Source: Acanthochlamys bracteata
Taxonomy: Eukaryota; Streptophyta; Magnoliopsida; Pandanales; Velloziaceae
Direction of reading: 5' to 3'
Assembly (NCBI GenBank): GCA_019914995.1
Contig: CM034131.1
Coordinates: 9,456,501 to 9,520,500, forward strand
DNA: 64,000 nt
The notes beneath the pieces were generated by a model. It searched no databases. It saw only the letters and a program-made list of their open reading frames with translations, and was not told the DNA's origin. This document shows, piece by piece, positions 48,201 to 60,900 of the stretch (position 1 is the first letter of the stretch; each line of letters starts with the position of its first letter). The translations under genes and the position numbers were made by a program.

Positions 48201-48435
48201 TTTCTCTTACAATGGTTAGTAGTATATATATTTATACCAGTCAAAAATTCTAAAATATCATGCATACATACATTAATATTTATTAAAATTTTGCATAAGC
48301 TAAAATTCATACAATTTCAGCAAAAGATGAGTTGCAATTAGTTTTATTTGTATTTAAAAGCTAAAAATATTAAAGTCTTGGCAATCATAAAAATCATTAC
48401 AAGATAGAATTACTTACCTCATCATTGAAAAATAT
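45268..48435 (-). other. Internal region of the Copia-like element without recognisable pol
   Basis: About 3.2 kb between the gag-like part and the polypurine tract. I see no catalytic motif of protease, integrase or reverse transcriptase on either strand and no long open frame, so this is non-coding filler or unrecognisably diverged sequence. Confidence 0.6.
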
Positions 48436-50155
48436 TTACGCCTTTGATACCCAAATTTTATTGGGTTCTAAAGTATTGATAATCTGGAGAGATTCTTTTG
48501 GCACCCACATCTTTTTATTCATACCTTGATTTTTCTTGAAATTAGAATAATGAGTCACATATTCATCGTTGCTAGCAACATAGGAGGTGGATGGATTACC
48601 TTGCAAAATAATATATTGTTTAGTAGTAATGCATCTAGCACTTGTTCTAAAAGAATTTTCACTTATCTTTTTCAGAAGACGGTTGCTCTTGGAAATCCAC
48701 AATACCTTTAACTTATTCTCATTATTTTTAAACCAACAAGAATTTATCTTGTGACCCTTTCTACCACAATAAAAATACTTAGTAAAAAGAATAAAAGAAT
48801 GTACTTTGTTAGTCTTATACTTACTGGAGAATGCACCACCTGCAGTTTTTAAGGTTTTGCTTAATATTAGTTCTGTTGACAGTAAGATTCTCACTGGTTG
48901 GCACAAGCTCGATACCTTCTTTTCTGAATACACCTTTCTGTGAGCCAAGCTTAGCATCCAACATGTCTTTACTTTTAACAAATCTTGTTAGAGAAGTTTG
49001 CAGGTCACTATTCTTGGCAGTGAAATCTTTTACCTTATTTCTCAGTAGTAAGCATTCAGTAGCATGTGATTTGTTTGTCGCTTTGACTTGGGCTAATTCT
49101 TCTTTCAGACAATCACATTCCGCATGTAACTTGGTATTATCTATCTCTAACTCCTTGATTTTCTCATTTAGATTCACACAACTGGAAGAGTTACTAATGC
49201 TAGAGCTACTCAGGTACTTACCAGTAATATAGTCATTCAACTTGGCATAAAGTTTCTCATTTGTCTCAATAAATTTTCTATTTTCAGCACGTAACGCATG
49301 CATTTCTACACTTGTTTGGTTAGTATGCAAAGCATTTTTTTTAGCATTACTAGTAAGATCATCATTAAAAGTAAGTACTTACTTAGTCAACAAATCGTTC
49401 TTTTCTTTATATTCACGCATACAGTTTTTCATACTTTTGTTCATGCTTTTTATATGCATGTATTTAGCATACAGTTTATCAAAATTTTCTTTCAAATTTT
49501 TATTTGAGTCATAAAATTCAGATGAGTTTACCTCAATAGATTGTTCATTATTGGCTATTTTACATAATCCCATCTCTTTTTGATGAACGATTTCAGTTTT
49601 GCTCTTTTTAGATGAGGAAGAATTTTTGTTTCTGCGTCTAGGCTTTGCTATCTTCCGAAGCCGGTTCTTTCTCAAGATGTGCCTGCATTTTCTTGTAACC
49701 AAAACAACATTATCATCTTCTTTAGAGGAAGAGATACTTACCTCATTTTGGTATTCTTGGATGGCCATCAAGCGAATGTCATATTTCTTTTGATGATTTA
49801 CCATTTTTTCACTTTCATTGTATTTGCTAGCCTCAGATTTTCTTTCATATATTCTTTCTAACTTGAGCCAAACTTTTTTTGCTGTGAAAAGAAAATAAAT
49901 GTAATTAAATTGCTTTAAATTTAAAGCACGATACAGCAAATCCAAAGCATAAGAGTTTAAAGAAGAAAAATTATTATTCTCTGGAATTTGTATTGTAGCT
50001 TTATCTCCATCTTTGACGATCTTCCATAAAAAATAATTTTGTGACTTTAAGAATATAATCATCTTCATCTTCCAATATCCGTAATTATTTTCATCAAATA
50101 TTGGAGGACAATCAGGCGATCTTCCTTTCTTTTCGATATGAGTTGAGTTCGCCAT
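48436..50155 (-). pseudogene. Gag-like region of the Copia-like element
   Basis: On the minus strand the region begins near the primer-binding site and shows a Copia gag-type N-terminal motif (FDENNYGYWKMKMIIFLKS). A Lys/Glu-rich coiled stretch comes next, and a zinc-knuckle-like motif (YCGRKGHKINSCW) lies toward the end. This order is that of Copia gag proteins, which form the particle and bind RNA. It is broken in a few places and treated as a fossil. Confidence 0.8.
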
Positions 50156-50213
50156 TGAATCTTTTCCTCGAGGTGGTTAAATCTTCAGTTTAGAGGTTCG
50201 CTCTGATACTAAT

Positions 50214-52352
50214 TGTTGATAAAATCTGCACAACCAACTCAATTTGAGTTGGTAGCTATAAAAATTTAATACAATATTGCTAACTGAACAGGCCCTGATT
50301 TTCTATAAAATAGCAGAACTATAGTCGGCTGGACGTAAACAGAATCTCTTTGTTTAGCGTCTCTGTTTATCAAATGAAAGAAATATAAAAAAATCATTCA
50401 ACACACAAACACACAAGATTTATGTGGTTCGATAAATAAATTTGCTTACGTCCATGGCCACTCTTTATCAAGAGTGAATTTCACTAATCCTTATCAAGTT
50501 GCTACAATACTAAGGTAATGTGTTTAGCCAAACACTATTGTCTTAACCGGTTCTCTCTTCAAGATGAACCACCGACAGCCTACTAGACTCACAAGTCTCT
50601 CGACTGCTAAGACATAAGCCTTAGCCAAGGCCTTGTGGGAATTATATAGCTTCTTACAAAAATAGCACAACCTAGAAGGCTTAGCCAAGCTCTTCTCACG
50701 AATGTGTTTGTTACAAACAATTTTAAAGCACAGGATCTCCCTCACTAGATTAAATTTAAGCTTAGTAAAGTAAGGAGAGGATCAAAGGAATGCCGAAAAT
50801 GTATCTTAGTAAAGCTCGGAGTGAGTTGAAGTAAATAAGTTTTCTTTTTCTTTTCTTCTGGTTCACTTCCTTGCTCTCTTGTTCTGTTTTTCTCCTATTT
50901 ATATTTTTCTTCTTCTTTTCGCAGCCTGGAGTGATTCGGTAGGAAATTCTTTCCGTTGTCTCCCTCATGCGCCTGTTACAATGTTATCAACTTGGTCTTC
51001 TATGCCACTGCCGTTTGAGATTCCATCAGGTACGTTTCAACGGTTGGATTTTTTATGGAAATAAATATAATATCATTAGATATTCCAGCTAGCATTTTAA
51101 ATCTCAACTGCTTATACTGATATGGCTTGATTTGATCTTCCTTTTGTAGCATTAAATGGGCTTGTGGGTGATTTCAATTTCTCTCGCGTGTGCTCCCTTT
51201 TTGTCTATTGTACAATTTCTTTGCTCTTTCTGGTGGCCCTTACTATGAAGACGATGAACCAATATGATAACTGGAATACATCAAGCTCAAATTCAATTTT
51301 CTTCTGAATTCATAGATCAACCATGTGAGGTTCCCGTCGGATGTTCATCGGCTCTAAGATGGCTTTGCATCAATTTGATTGCTGTGACTGCAATATTTAA
51401 ATTTGTTTTCTAGTGACGAATGCTAGTGATTTGAAGTATATTATCATCTGGATGTTATAGTAAAATCAACTCTGATATGCACTGAAAGAATGCTTGAATT
51501 TCATCTTGTGAATCTTGTAAGAAAGCTCTATATAAAGTGTTCTTCTGTCAACTTCATTTATTTGGATCATTTTGTATAGTTGCTCCATATAGTAGATTAT
51601 TGTGATGTATCGTCGTAGCACTATGGTGGATCAAGTATATGTATACTCCTTGTAACTGGATCCTTGGCTTTTAATGAAAATCGAGATTCAATTCTGAATT
51701 CTGGCATACTGACAGTGGTTCTGATAGTACATTTGCACTATATTCTTGACCTTCACTTGTTGCAATTTCTATTGTATTTGATGTGGAATGGTAGTAGATA
51801 TAATGTTCAATATGTCCTCAAATTTTGGCTTCAAATGAATGAGAAAATCTTGATCAAACTTAATCTGAAAGTTGACTCCAATGTTGTCTCATTTTCATGC
51901 AATGTATGTTTTCTTAATTTCTTCCAATCTTCTACAAATTTTCCAAAGCTGTGTAGATCATAATTTGATGAACTCTTTAGCCAAGCTTGTTCTGTGCATG
52001 TTGTTCTAGTCTTGGTAAAAATATCTTGCTCAAGCTAAATTTGCATTAATCTGCATCTGAAATCTATAACTTAATTATTTTCACTCGGTTTAGAATCAAC
52101 AGTAATCTAGTAGGCTGTTGTTATGAGACTTCTCTGTTCTGCTCTCTATTCTGCTGTTCAATACTTAATTGATTTTCATCTTGCGTCCGAAATAGAGTCT
52201 CCTATAAAACAGCTGGCTGGACTATAACTATTTATTTGAAAGAATTTATACTTTCAATTCTGCATAGCTTAGTTTAAATCATTAATTCACCTAACTCATA
52301 AACTATAATTCATAATATTTATTATCATCAAAATCATTTTGAGATTCCAACA
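50214..52352 (-). repeat. 5' LTR of the Copia-like element
   Basis: The 2139-bp partner of the repeat at 43108-45267. Its inner end starts TGTTGATAAAATC (plus strand) directly beside the primer-binding site, and its outer end reads GATTCCAACA before the AATAT duplication. Confidence 0.93.
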
Positions 52353-52357
52353 AATAT

Positions 52358-53358
52358 GTTTAGCTCAAAATAAAACGCACCCTTATCCTTCTAACCCTGA
52401 GTAGGTTTTCAAGGCAAAACTGGTTATAGGAGCAAATGTTATAAAAACAACGAGTTCTCGATGCAAGATCTGCCACGTCTTTCCTTTGTGCTTCATTAGC
52501 TTTTTGCTTGTACTTCTATTCATCACTGGTTGGTTATGTTGGCCGTTGATCCCTTTAGCCTATACTCATAGACTGAGTTCTTAAATATGAGTTTATAAAA
52601 AATAAAATTTTTGGTCGATAAAGCTAAATTTAATTTTTAATTTATTTTATTTTAAAAATAAATTGGAAGTAAAATTTTTTTTTAAATGAGTTACAAGCTT
52701 GATAAATATGCTCTTAATGCCTGCCTACTTTTTTGCAGGCACCTTGACTTTCTTCAATTATGCAATTTAATTGTGGGCCAAGATTCTTATTGATTTTGAG
52801 CAAGAATTTTCAACTACTATAAAGTTGTAGTTTTAGGGCCTCTTTCAATATATAAAAGCGAGTTTTATAAAAGTTAATTTTATAAAAGTAAAATTTAATG
52901 AGAAATAAAATTAGATAAAAATATAATTTTAAATAATAATTAAAATATATGAAGTAATATTTAAAATAAAATTTTTGTGAAAATAAAATTTGATATGAAA
53001 ATAAAAATGAAACTTAAAATAATAACTAAAATATTTAATATAACTGAACTCAAAATTTGAAAAAAAAAAATTAGAAATGATAACTTAAATATTTGATATA
53101 ACCAAATTTAAATTTTGAAAAAAAAAACTAAAATTTAGTGCACTTAAAATATGTTCTTAAAAGTTAACAAAGTGAGTATCATATACGGGCTATCAAAATC
53201 GGGCCGAAGTGACCATTAATTTTCACCAAAAATAGGATATACTAGAAAATCTTTTACAAATCTTACATTTTAAAAAAATATTTCGAAAAAATTTTCTAAA
53301 ATAATATTTTTTATAATTTGATCGAAATAATCTCCACCCTTAGTTAAACAACAGGGTC
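52358..53358. other. Intergenic DNA upstream of the small Cys-rich gene
   Basis: AT-rich, with many AAAATTT blocks and no coding signal. The end carries the promoter of the next gene. Confidence 0.5.
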
Positions 53359-53366
53359 TATAAATA
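53359..53366 (+). promoter_or_regulatory. TATA box of the small Cys-rich protein gene
   Basis: TATAAATA lies about 200 bases upstream of the ATG and roughly 100 bases before a likely 5' UTR intron (donor after ACAACCAG near 53480, acceptor TTTTAG at 53535). Position and sequence fit a plant TATA box. Confidence 0.55.
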
Positions 53367-53555
53367 AGAGAAAAAATCCTCACTCGTAAACAACAAAGAA
53401 ATAGAATCATCAAGTACTTTCAAAGTTTTCCGAGCATTTCAAAGTCACTTCAGTTCTCTAATATCACCCGTGACAACCAGGTGCCTTATTATTTTGTTTG
53501 ACACGATTAATTTCAAACACATACTAAGCTTTTAGGATTGAAGGCAATTCCGGCG

Positions 53556-53774
53556 ATGTGTTATCAGGTGGCCTGCAGCAAGTGCGGTAAGACGGCATGG
53601 GCAGGCTGCGGCCGGCATGTTGCGTCAGTCTACCGCCAGATCCAGCAGGGGCAGCACTGCATGTGCCGGGACTGGCCTGGAGTTCAGCTCTCCGGCAAGC
53701 CTGTTGACGGAGACGCATCGGCATCAACATCAACGGCTACTGAACAGCAGTCTGGTACATGCACCATTGTCTGA
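53556..53774 (+). CDS. Small Cys-rich conserved protein (MCYQV...CGRHV family)
   Basis: The ATG at 53556 gives 72 residues. The first half (MCYQVACSKCGKTAWAGCGR, then HVASVYRQIQQGQHC) has regularly spaced cysteines and histidines, and CMCRDWPGV follows. The pattern suggests a metal-binding fold. I recognise this as a conserved short plant family of unknown function. The second half is a variable Ser/Thr/Ala tail ending in CTIV, which has the form of a C-terminal prenylation box. The ATG follows a TTTTAG acceptor at 53535, implying a 5' UTR intron from about 53480. The frame upstream has no better ATG. Metal binding and prenylation are inferred from residue pattern only. Confidence 0.75.
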   Translation: MCYQVACSKCGKTAWAGCGRHVASVYRQIQQGQHCMCRDWPGVQLSGKPVDGDASASTSTATEQQSGTCTIV

Positions 53775-54911
53775 GAAGGGCACCAGCTGCAATAACCATT
53801 TATATATTCTATGATATTGCGTTGATGTTTTTGGGGGATGGGGTTTTATCTTGTTGTATGTCTTCTACTAAATCTTATATGGACGTTTAATGCTATCCCG
53901 GTTGTAATGGAAACGTTTAAAATTATTTACAACATAGAATTTTTATCCAATAAAAAATATTATTATTATTTTTGAATAAAAAAATATATAAGAAGATTTA
54001 TATTATATAATTTTTGTGAACTTTATAAAAATTTTAAAATATAAAAACTTATTAAAAATATATTTTTTTTAAAATGATAAACACTTTGAAAAAATAATAC
54101 CAAATGTCCCATTGTGTCTTTTTGTGAATCTTCCCATCTCTAAACTCTGCGTCAATGCCAGAACCCAGAAGTTGAATCTATACTCTTAACATAACTAATT
54201 CTGCCACTTCCCTTTACTAATAAAAAGGTTTTTTTTTTTTCCATTCACAAAAACATACCAACGAGAAAGTGTTGTAAATTCCTAATTGATTCCTTTCTTC
54301 ATAAAAAATTCACTCAATTAATAAATTACTAACTTTATCAATCCGGTCAAAGTTTTAATTAACTTATTAATTAAGTCAATCAGTCACATTCCTTCCAAGT
54401 CTTAATAAAATACCAAAACCCCCAATCTCTCACCATCGCGGTAACCTTACCTCCCATTCGATCATAGTACAACCAGAGAGCACGCTTTATGAATTTGTTT
54501 CACTAATCTTACCTCGAATACGAAGATTCAAAATTCGAAACGGGCCTACCATAAAATTTAAAGGCGGCCCAGAAATTTCAACTTTTAAAAGCCGTGCTCA
54601 AATTTCCGCACCAAACTGTTTCAATATTCCGAAGCTACCCTTATTCACTACAGTCGGTTGAACAATCAACGAACTAAACCGAGCCGGTTCAAGTCCGTGT
54701 ATTCCACGCAATAGGCAACGCCTTTGAACCGAATCTGGAAAAAACCGTAACGCGTTAGCACGGAGAAGGGTAAAATTGGAAATGTAGAGGAGAAAACCAC
54801 GGGAAAAAGAAGTCCACTGCTTTTAGTTCGGTGTCGGGCGGAGAGGCTTCTAAGTTACGACGTCGCCGGAGCTTTGGTTCCGGTTAAAGCTAGGGTTTCA
54901 GGTTGTTGTTG
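53775..54911. other. Intergenic DNA and promoter of CRWN4
   Basis: AT-rich to about 54120 and GC-richer toward 54911, where the CRWN4 promoter and leader must lie. No other coding region is seen. Confidence 0.5.
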
Positions 54912-57900
54912 ATGATGGGGAGTGTGAGGGCGAGAGCGGAGATGTTGGCGAGATCACCGGCACCGACGCCAGCGAGCGCGATAGCAGATGAAGCCATTTG
55001 GAAGAAGTTGAAAGAAGCAGGGTTTGATGAAGAGACTGTGAAGAAGAGAGACAAAGCTGCGCTTATCTCTTACATAGCCAAACTTGAATCGGAAGTTAGT
55101 ACTTTTAATTCTCCATTGCAGCAATTATCTTTCTTTTGAGATTTTCTTTTAGCGGTTTTTGGTTGTTTCTAGCTTGTTATCTGTCTTAATTGTACGATTG
55201 GGGTGTCGATTCCTTCTTGATATTTGGGAGGAATCGAATGTTTGAGCATTTTTTCTTTTTCGCGTTATCATGCAGTTACTTTGTGAAAGTTCTATTCTTG
55301 GTGCAGCTTTGGTTTTCTTTGCGCTTATTTTGTTGCTTTTGAGCAAAAATTTCAACTTGATTTTATGATATAGCAGTTTGATTGCATAATTTGGTACTGA
55401 ATTGGAGCTACTGGTGTGGAGTCACTAGAATGCTGTCGGCGTTCTCTCAAAATTAGCACTTGGTGGTGCTCTTGTTAATTGGGGTACACTTTTCAATGCG
55501 GTTGGACAGTTATAATTATTTACTGAATAATCCCCTTGTTTTTATATTGCTACTGATGCTTCTACTTTCTTGTCTCTTCCCCAAATTAAGACAGATTCCT
55601 CTATTTATGAAACTAATCAGTAGTGAGTCCTATAGAAAGAATGTAATTTTTTTTACTCTCTATATGGTAAACTGAAAACCAGAAAAAGCCGCCACTTGTT
55701 TTATGTCTTTTTGAAGTCTCTAAAGATCTGTGTCTGTTCTCAAGATCACTGATGCAATGCATGTGATCTGGGGCATACTTACTTTAGAATGGTGCTGCCG
55801 TTGGCATTTTTCCTTGGTGTAACTTGTGCATTAGTATGTTTCTATATCTACTTATGAACTGGTGAGAACATTTGCTCATAACTATATACATTAGAAAAGC
55901 CATTTAACTCTGTCCATTTTGCTCCCTCTAATCAGGTGTATGATTATCAACACCATATGGGTCTTCTTATATTGGAGAAGAAAGAGTGGCAGTCAAAATA
56001 TGAGCAAGTGAAGGAATCTGCCGAGGCAGCTGAGCTTACCTATAAGCATGATAAAGCTTCATTTCTATCTACTATTGCTGAATCTAAGAAGCAGGAAGAA
56101 AACCTAAAAAGACTATTAGCAATTGAGAAAGAGTGCATTTCAAATGTAAGTTTACCTGCCTTTCATCTTCATCCTATATACTCTGGTTCAATTCTTAATA
56201 TTCTCTTTTACTTACTGCCTTCTTCCAGAGATTGGTGCATGTATGAGGATAGGATAGAATAGGAAATGGCAAAAATCCTTTCCTTAAATTGATTATCTTT
56301 AGTAATTTTGGTAATTCTTTCATGTTTCTAAAATGTGTAACTGAAGTAATAATGGCTTTTTTTTTCCATTATTCTCGTAGCAGTTGTTGGATTGAGGTCA
56401 TATTTGTCTCAGAAGCTCTTTAATTTGTTGCAGCCTGTTTTAGCATTGAAGTAATATGGAGGTGTTATCTCTATGTGGAGGTGTTATCTCCTCAATAGTT
56501 TCAGAGTATGATATAGGTCATCTGTAAGTGTGCCACTAGTATCTTATTGTGGTGCCATGAACATTAGATAAAGTAGCTTGAACATGATCAGATGACTTAG
56601 TACTCAATTGCAGTTTACCATAGTAAAAATCAGGTGAATCATGAAATTCAAAGAGTACGTATTTGCAACATACATTTGAAAATTGTGAAGCACATAGAAT
56701 CATAAATATGCAAAATTTGAATAATGAAGGATGTATGCTGATATAACCACAACAAGCTGCTAGTTGTATTGGGGATATGTGTAGGCTTCGAAATGATTTT
56801 GACATCTCATTAAAGTAGTATTTGGAAAATTCTAACATTGAAGTTTTCTTATGCATTATTTTTATAGCTGGGTTAATGTTATGTAAACAGTTAAGTGATG
56901 TACAGTAGCCTTTTCCTGGTTTATCTTTGTCCACAACTTATCCAGTTTTGTATTTCTTTCAACACTTTCCTGCACTTTATAGGAAACATTTATATCGACG
57001 CTCCATGCTAGTCTTGCAATGAGGAATGAAAATATATAGATGTAAATGCTTAAATCTTTCTGTATAAACTGAGTTACTGATGATTAAAATAGTCTTCTGA
57101 AGAACAACATGGAAAAGAAGTGTCTAAATTAATGTAGAAACTGCTTATCTTGTAAAGTCACTCATGGAAACTCTATACGGATAACTGAGATGTTGTTGAC
57201 GTTGTATGGGGAGTTTCTCTCTGAAAACATGGAAACTATTCTTTTCTAGATCGAGAAGTCCCTTCATGATCTCAGTGCTGAGACAGCTGAGAGAAAGCTT
57301 GTGTATGAGAAGAAGTTGCTTGATGCTCGCGCAATGATGGAGACTGCAAAAAAGAAGTTCGATGAGGCAGAAAGCAAGCTCTGCGCAGCAGAGTCAATAA
57401 AGGCAGAGGCTTGCCGATTTCAGGATTCTGCAATGAGGAATTTACAAGATGTTGAGGCACGTGAGAATGATTTAAGAAGGCAGCTTGCTTCTTTTAAGTC
57501 TGAGTGAGTGACTTGTTTCTCTCAGATATTATTATTCATTCAGAAAAGAATTGGCATATTGAGGAATGCATCTATTCTCTTCATCTTTCTCTCACTTGCT
57601 TGTTCATTGTGTGTTAACTTACTTGCATGTTTCAATGCTTGTTCCTTTGAAACTTCTTTTTAAAAATAAAAAAAAATCAAAATCTGAAATTCCTGATGCA
57701 TCTGCATGTGCATGTTTTTCCCCCCTTTCATGGTTATGGTGCATCCAGGATGTAGCCTTCACTCTTTGCTAATATTGCTTTTCTCGTTTTTTTGGTTCTT
57801 CTGATTAAAGTCAGTTCTATGACAGTTGTGAAGAATGGGAAAAGGAAATGAGAAGCCAAAAACAATCTTTGTATGAAAGTGAGAAATTTTTCCATGAGAA

Positions 57901-60900
57901 GGAAGAGAAGTTCTTTGAAAAGCAGAAATTGTTAAATCAACGGGAAGAATATGTTTTTGACAGAATAAAGGAACTTAATCTTTTGGAGAAAAAGCTCGAT
58001 AAAGCAAAAAACAAACTGGAAGAAGATTGTAGATTGTTGAGCGAGGAAAGGTGCAGTTTCGGTCTAAACAAGGCTGCTCTTTCGTCTAGGGAGGAGGTAC
58101 TTTTCGTGTTTTTGTCCTCGTTTCTGTAAGTGTTCTCTAAAACGTCCATGACTTGATTTATTCATGTGTACAGGTTTTAATTCAAAGGGAAGCCACTTTA
58201 GAGAAACGAGAATGTGAATTGCTTCTTCTGCAAGAAAAGGTTGCAAATAAGGAACATGTGAGTCTTTTGTTTTCATATGGAGTTTTTTCTTGATATTTAT
58301 TTTGTTGTTATACTTACAACTTTTGTTAATTGTGAATGTAGGATGAGATCCACAAACGTGTTGAGGAACATCAATCAACTCTCGAAAAGAAAGCCAAACT
58401 GTTTGAAGCTGATTTTGAGCAAAGACGTGTGAAGTTAGATGATGAAATTAAAGAAAAACTAGCAACTTTGGTAGAAAGGAAGGTTGTGCTTGATCAGAGG
58501 GAAAAAGATATTGCGGAGAAGAAGAAGGCCCTTGAGTTTCAGTCGAGTAAAATGGTTGAGGAGGAGAAAACTTTGAGGGAAAAAGTGAAATTGATTGAGG
58601 ATATGGAGCATGATCTTCAGTCAAAACACGCCAGCATAGAGATGAATATGGTTCAGTTGCTGAAAGAAAGAGAGGACGTTGAGAACATGAAGTTCAAACT
58701 TGAGGAAGAGCGGAAATCTCTTGAAGATGTCAAGACCGAAGTTCTTCAGGAAAGGGGTAACCTAGAACTCGTCGCAAGTGAGAGAGGGGAGCTATCAGTT
58801 CTGGAAAATAAACTTAAAGAAGAGATTGACAGTTTCAGAGCACAAAAGATGGAGCTTGAAGCTGAGGTAGATAAGTTAAGGACTGAGAAAGAGAAGTTTG
58901 AGGTAGAGTGGGAGCTGATTGATGAGAAAAGAGAAGAAGTAAGAAAGGAGGCTCAACGGGTATCAGAAGAAAGGGAGGAGGTGAATAAGTTCCTCAAGAA
59001 TGAATATGAAAGCATAAATTTGGAGAAAGAACTTTTGCGTAGTCAGTTTAAAAATGAAATGGAGGCTTTATCTCGTGAGAGGGAGGAGTTCATTAGTAAA
59101 ATGGAGCATGAACATTCTGAGTTGTTCAATAAGATTCAGCAAGAAAGAGAAGATTTTCTCAATGATATAAAGATCCAGAGGAGGGAGTTAGAGTTCTGTA
59201 TTGATAAACGACGGGAAGAGATCGAAAATTACCTAAAAGAAAGAGAGGAAGCACTTGAGCAAGAAAGGACAAAGGAACTTCAGTATATAAATTCACAGAA
59301 GGACTTGGTTGCAAAAGAGTTAGAACGTGTTTCTTCTGAGTTGAAAAGGATTCATAGTGAGAGAATTAATATTGCTCAAGATCGCAAGCAGATGGAGGAA
59401 GAATGGACTGAGATTAAGCTTACTATTGAGATGCTCAATATTCGAAGGGAGAAGTTGCAGGAGCAGAGAAAGCTATTATGTGCTGATAGTGTAGAGATAA
59501 CCAAACAGACAGAATATCTTAAGGAATTAGAATGTTTGAATATGGAGTCAGAGAACAGGGTGTTGGCTGAGGTTCAACCGAGTTATATCAGGTGCAGCCG
59601 AAGGAAGATTCCTTTGAACAAATGTTCCAGTATGCCTAAGGTTGCAGGGGAGAGCAAACAATCTGATGAAATGAATTCAACCAAAACTGACAACTCCATA
59701 CCAAGTTTGCTTCTTTTGAAACCTTCTGATAGTGCATCGCCTCCTTTACCAGCTACCATGTCATGGGTAAAAAGATATGCTAGTATTCTGTTTAACCGTT
59801 CTCCTGACAAGCATTTAGCTTCGGGTCCTGAAGTTGAGGGGAAAGTCTTGAACCAAATAAACCCGGTCTTGGTCGAAGGTGAAATCGCAACAACCTTGAA
59901 GCCCATTCAAGGGAAAGAGGAGGATGAAATAATTAATGCTATTTCAAAACCAGGAAGGAAGAGGATGAACAATTCATGCTCTCCTCGTCATGTTGGTTTG
60001 CATATGGAACCCACCCAGAAACTGCAAAAAAGGACTAAGGAAAACGAATATGATCAGAAAAAGAAAACTGTTACAAACTGGTACTTTGTTTTGAAGCCTC
60101 TACTATTCTTGTAATAGGTTTTTGTTTTGTTTTGTTTTGTTTTTTATTTTATTTTATTTTATTTTATTTTTTTTGTTGAATGCTCATTCATGCGATTCTT
60201 TCAGTGATCTCCCAGTAGAAGTACCAAAGTTGGATGGAGGGAATTTTGTGCTTCCAGAATGGACCTTGGAACGTAGAGAGGAATACGAGGATCACAGCTT
60301 CAGTAATAAAAAGTTTGTAAAACCTGAAGTTTCTCAGTCAAACCAACTTGAAGAAGTCTGGAGCAGAACCTCACAGACATACATGTCAGATCATGCAGTT
60401 GATGTTGGCAACGGTCTACTGTCTGCTATTTCTTGTCAAACTATAGCCTCAGACACGCAAGATAAAGTGGAGAATGTTTCTGCGGAAGCTGTAAAACCAC
60501 AAGTAAGCTCTGCTCCTGTAAGTTGCAATTTTGTTTATGCTTCTTTTGTTGTTACATAATGATGGCCCAGCTTATAATCCCGATGCTAGTGTTTTTGTAG
60601 TTTCAATACTCATGGTTATTAGTCTGTTAGTATTATATACTCATTTATTTGGTAATCATGATTGTTGCTTCAGCTATAAAAGACCATTAAAGTATTTTTC
60701 ATGTAACTAATATGTAAGTTATTCACTAAAATCACATTATCATTACCCTGATATGTTATGAAGTCTATATTCTACATAAAATTGTGCATTGTAGTGTGTC
60801 CATTTTTTCAAGTCCCTAATGGTCTGTTTGGTTCGCTGTGAATGGAGGTGAAAGTAAATCAATTCACCTCCATTACCTGGGTTTTGGCAACCTCTCATTT

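Larger units (their letters stand above)
43108..52352 (-). mobile_element. Copia-like LTR retrotransposon fossil, gag only, with ~2.1-kb LTRs
   Basis: This 9.2-kb element is flanked by AATAT on both sides (43103-43107 and 52353-52357) and lies on the minus strand. The 5' LTR is 50214-52352 and the 3' LTR 43108-45267. They are highly similar by eye, with scattered substitutions and a few small indels, so the insertion is young, plausibly a few million years at most. A Met-tRNA primer-binding-site-like sequence (TTAGTATCAGAGC) lies next to the 5' LTR near 50201-50213. A polypurine tract (AAAAAGGGGGAGAT) abuts the 3' LTR near 45268-45281. The internal part has a gag-like region and no visible protease, integrase, reverse transcriptase or RNase H. 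It is broken in a few places and looks non-autonomous. Confidence 0.92.
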
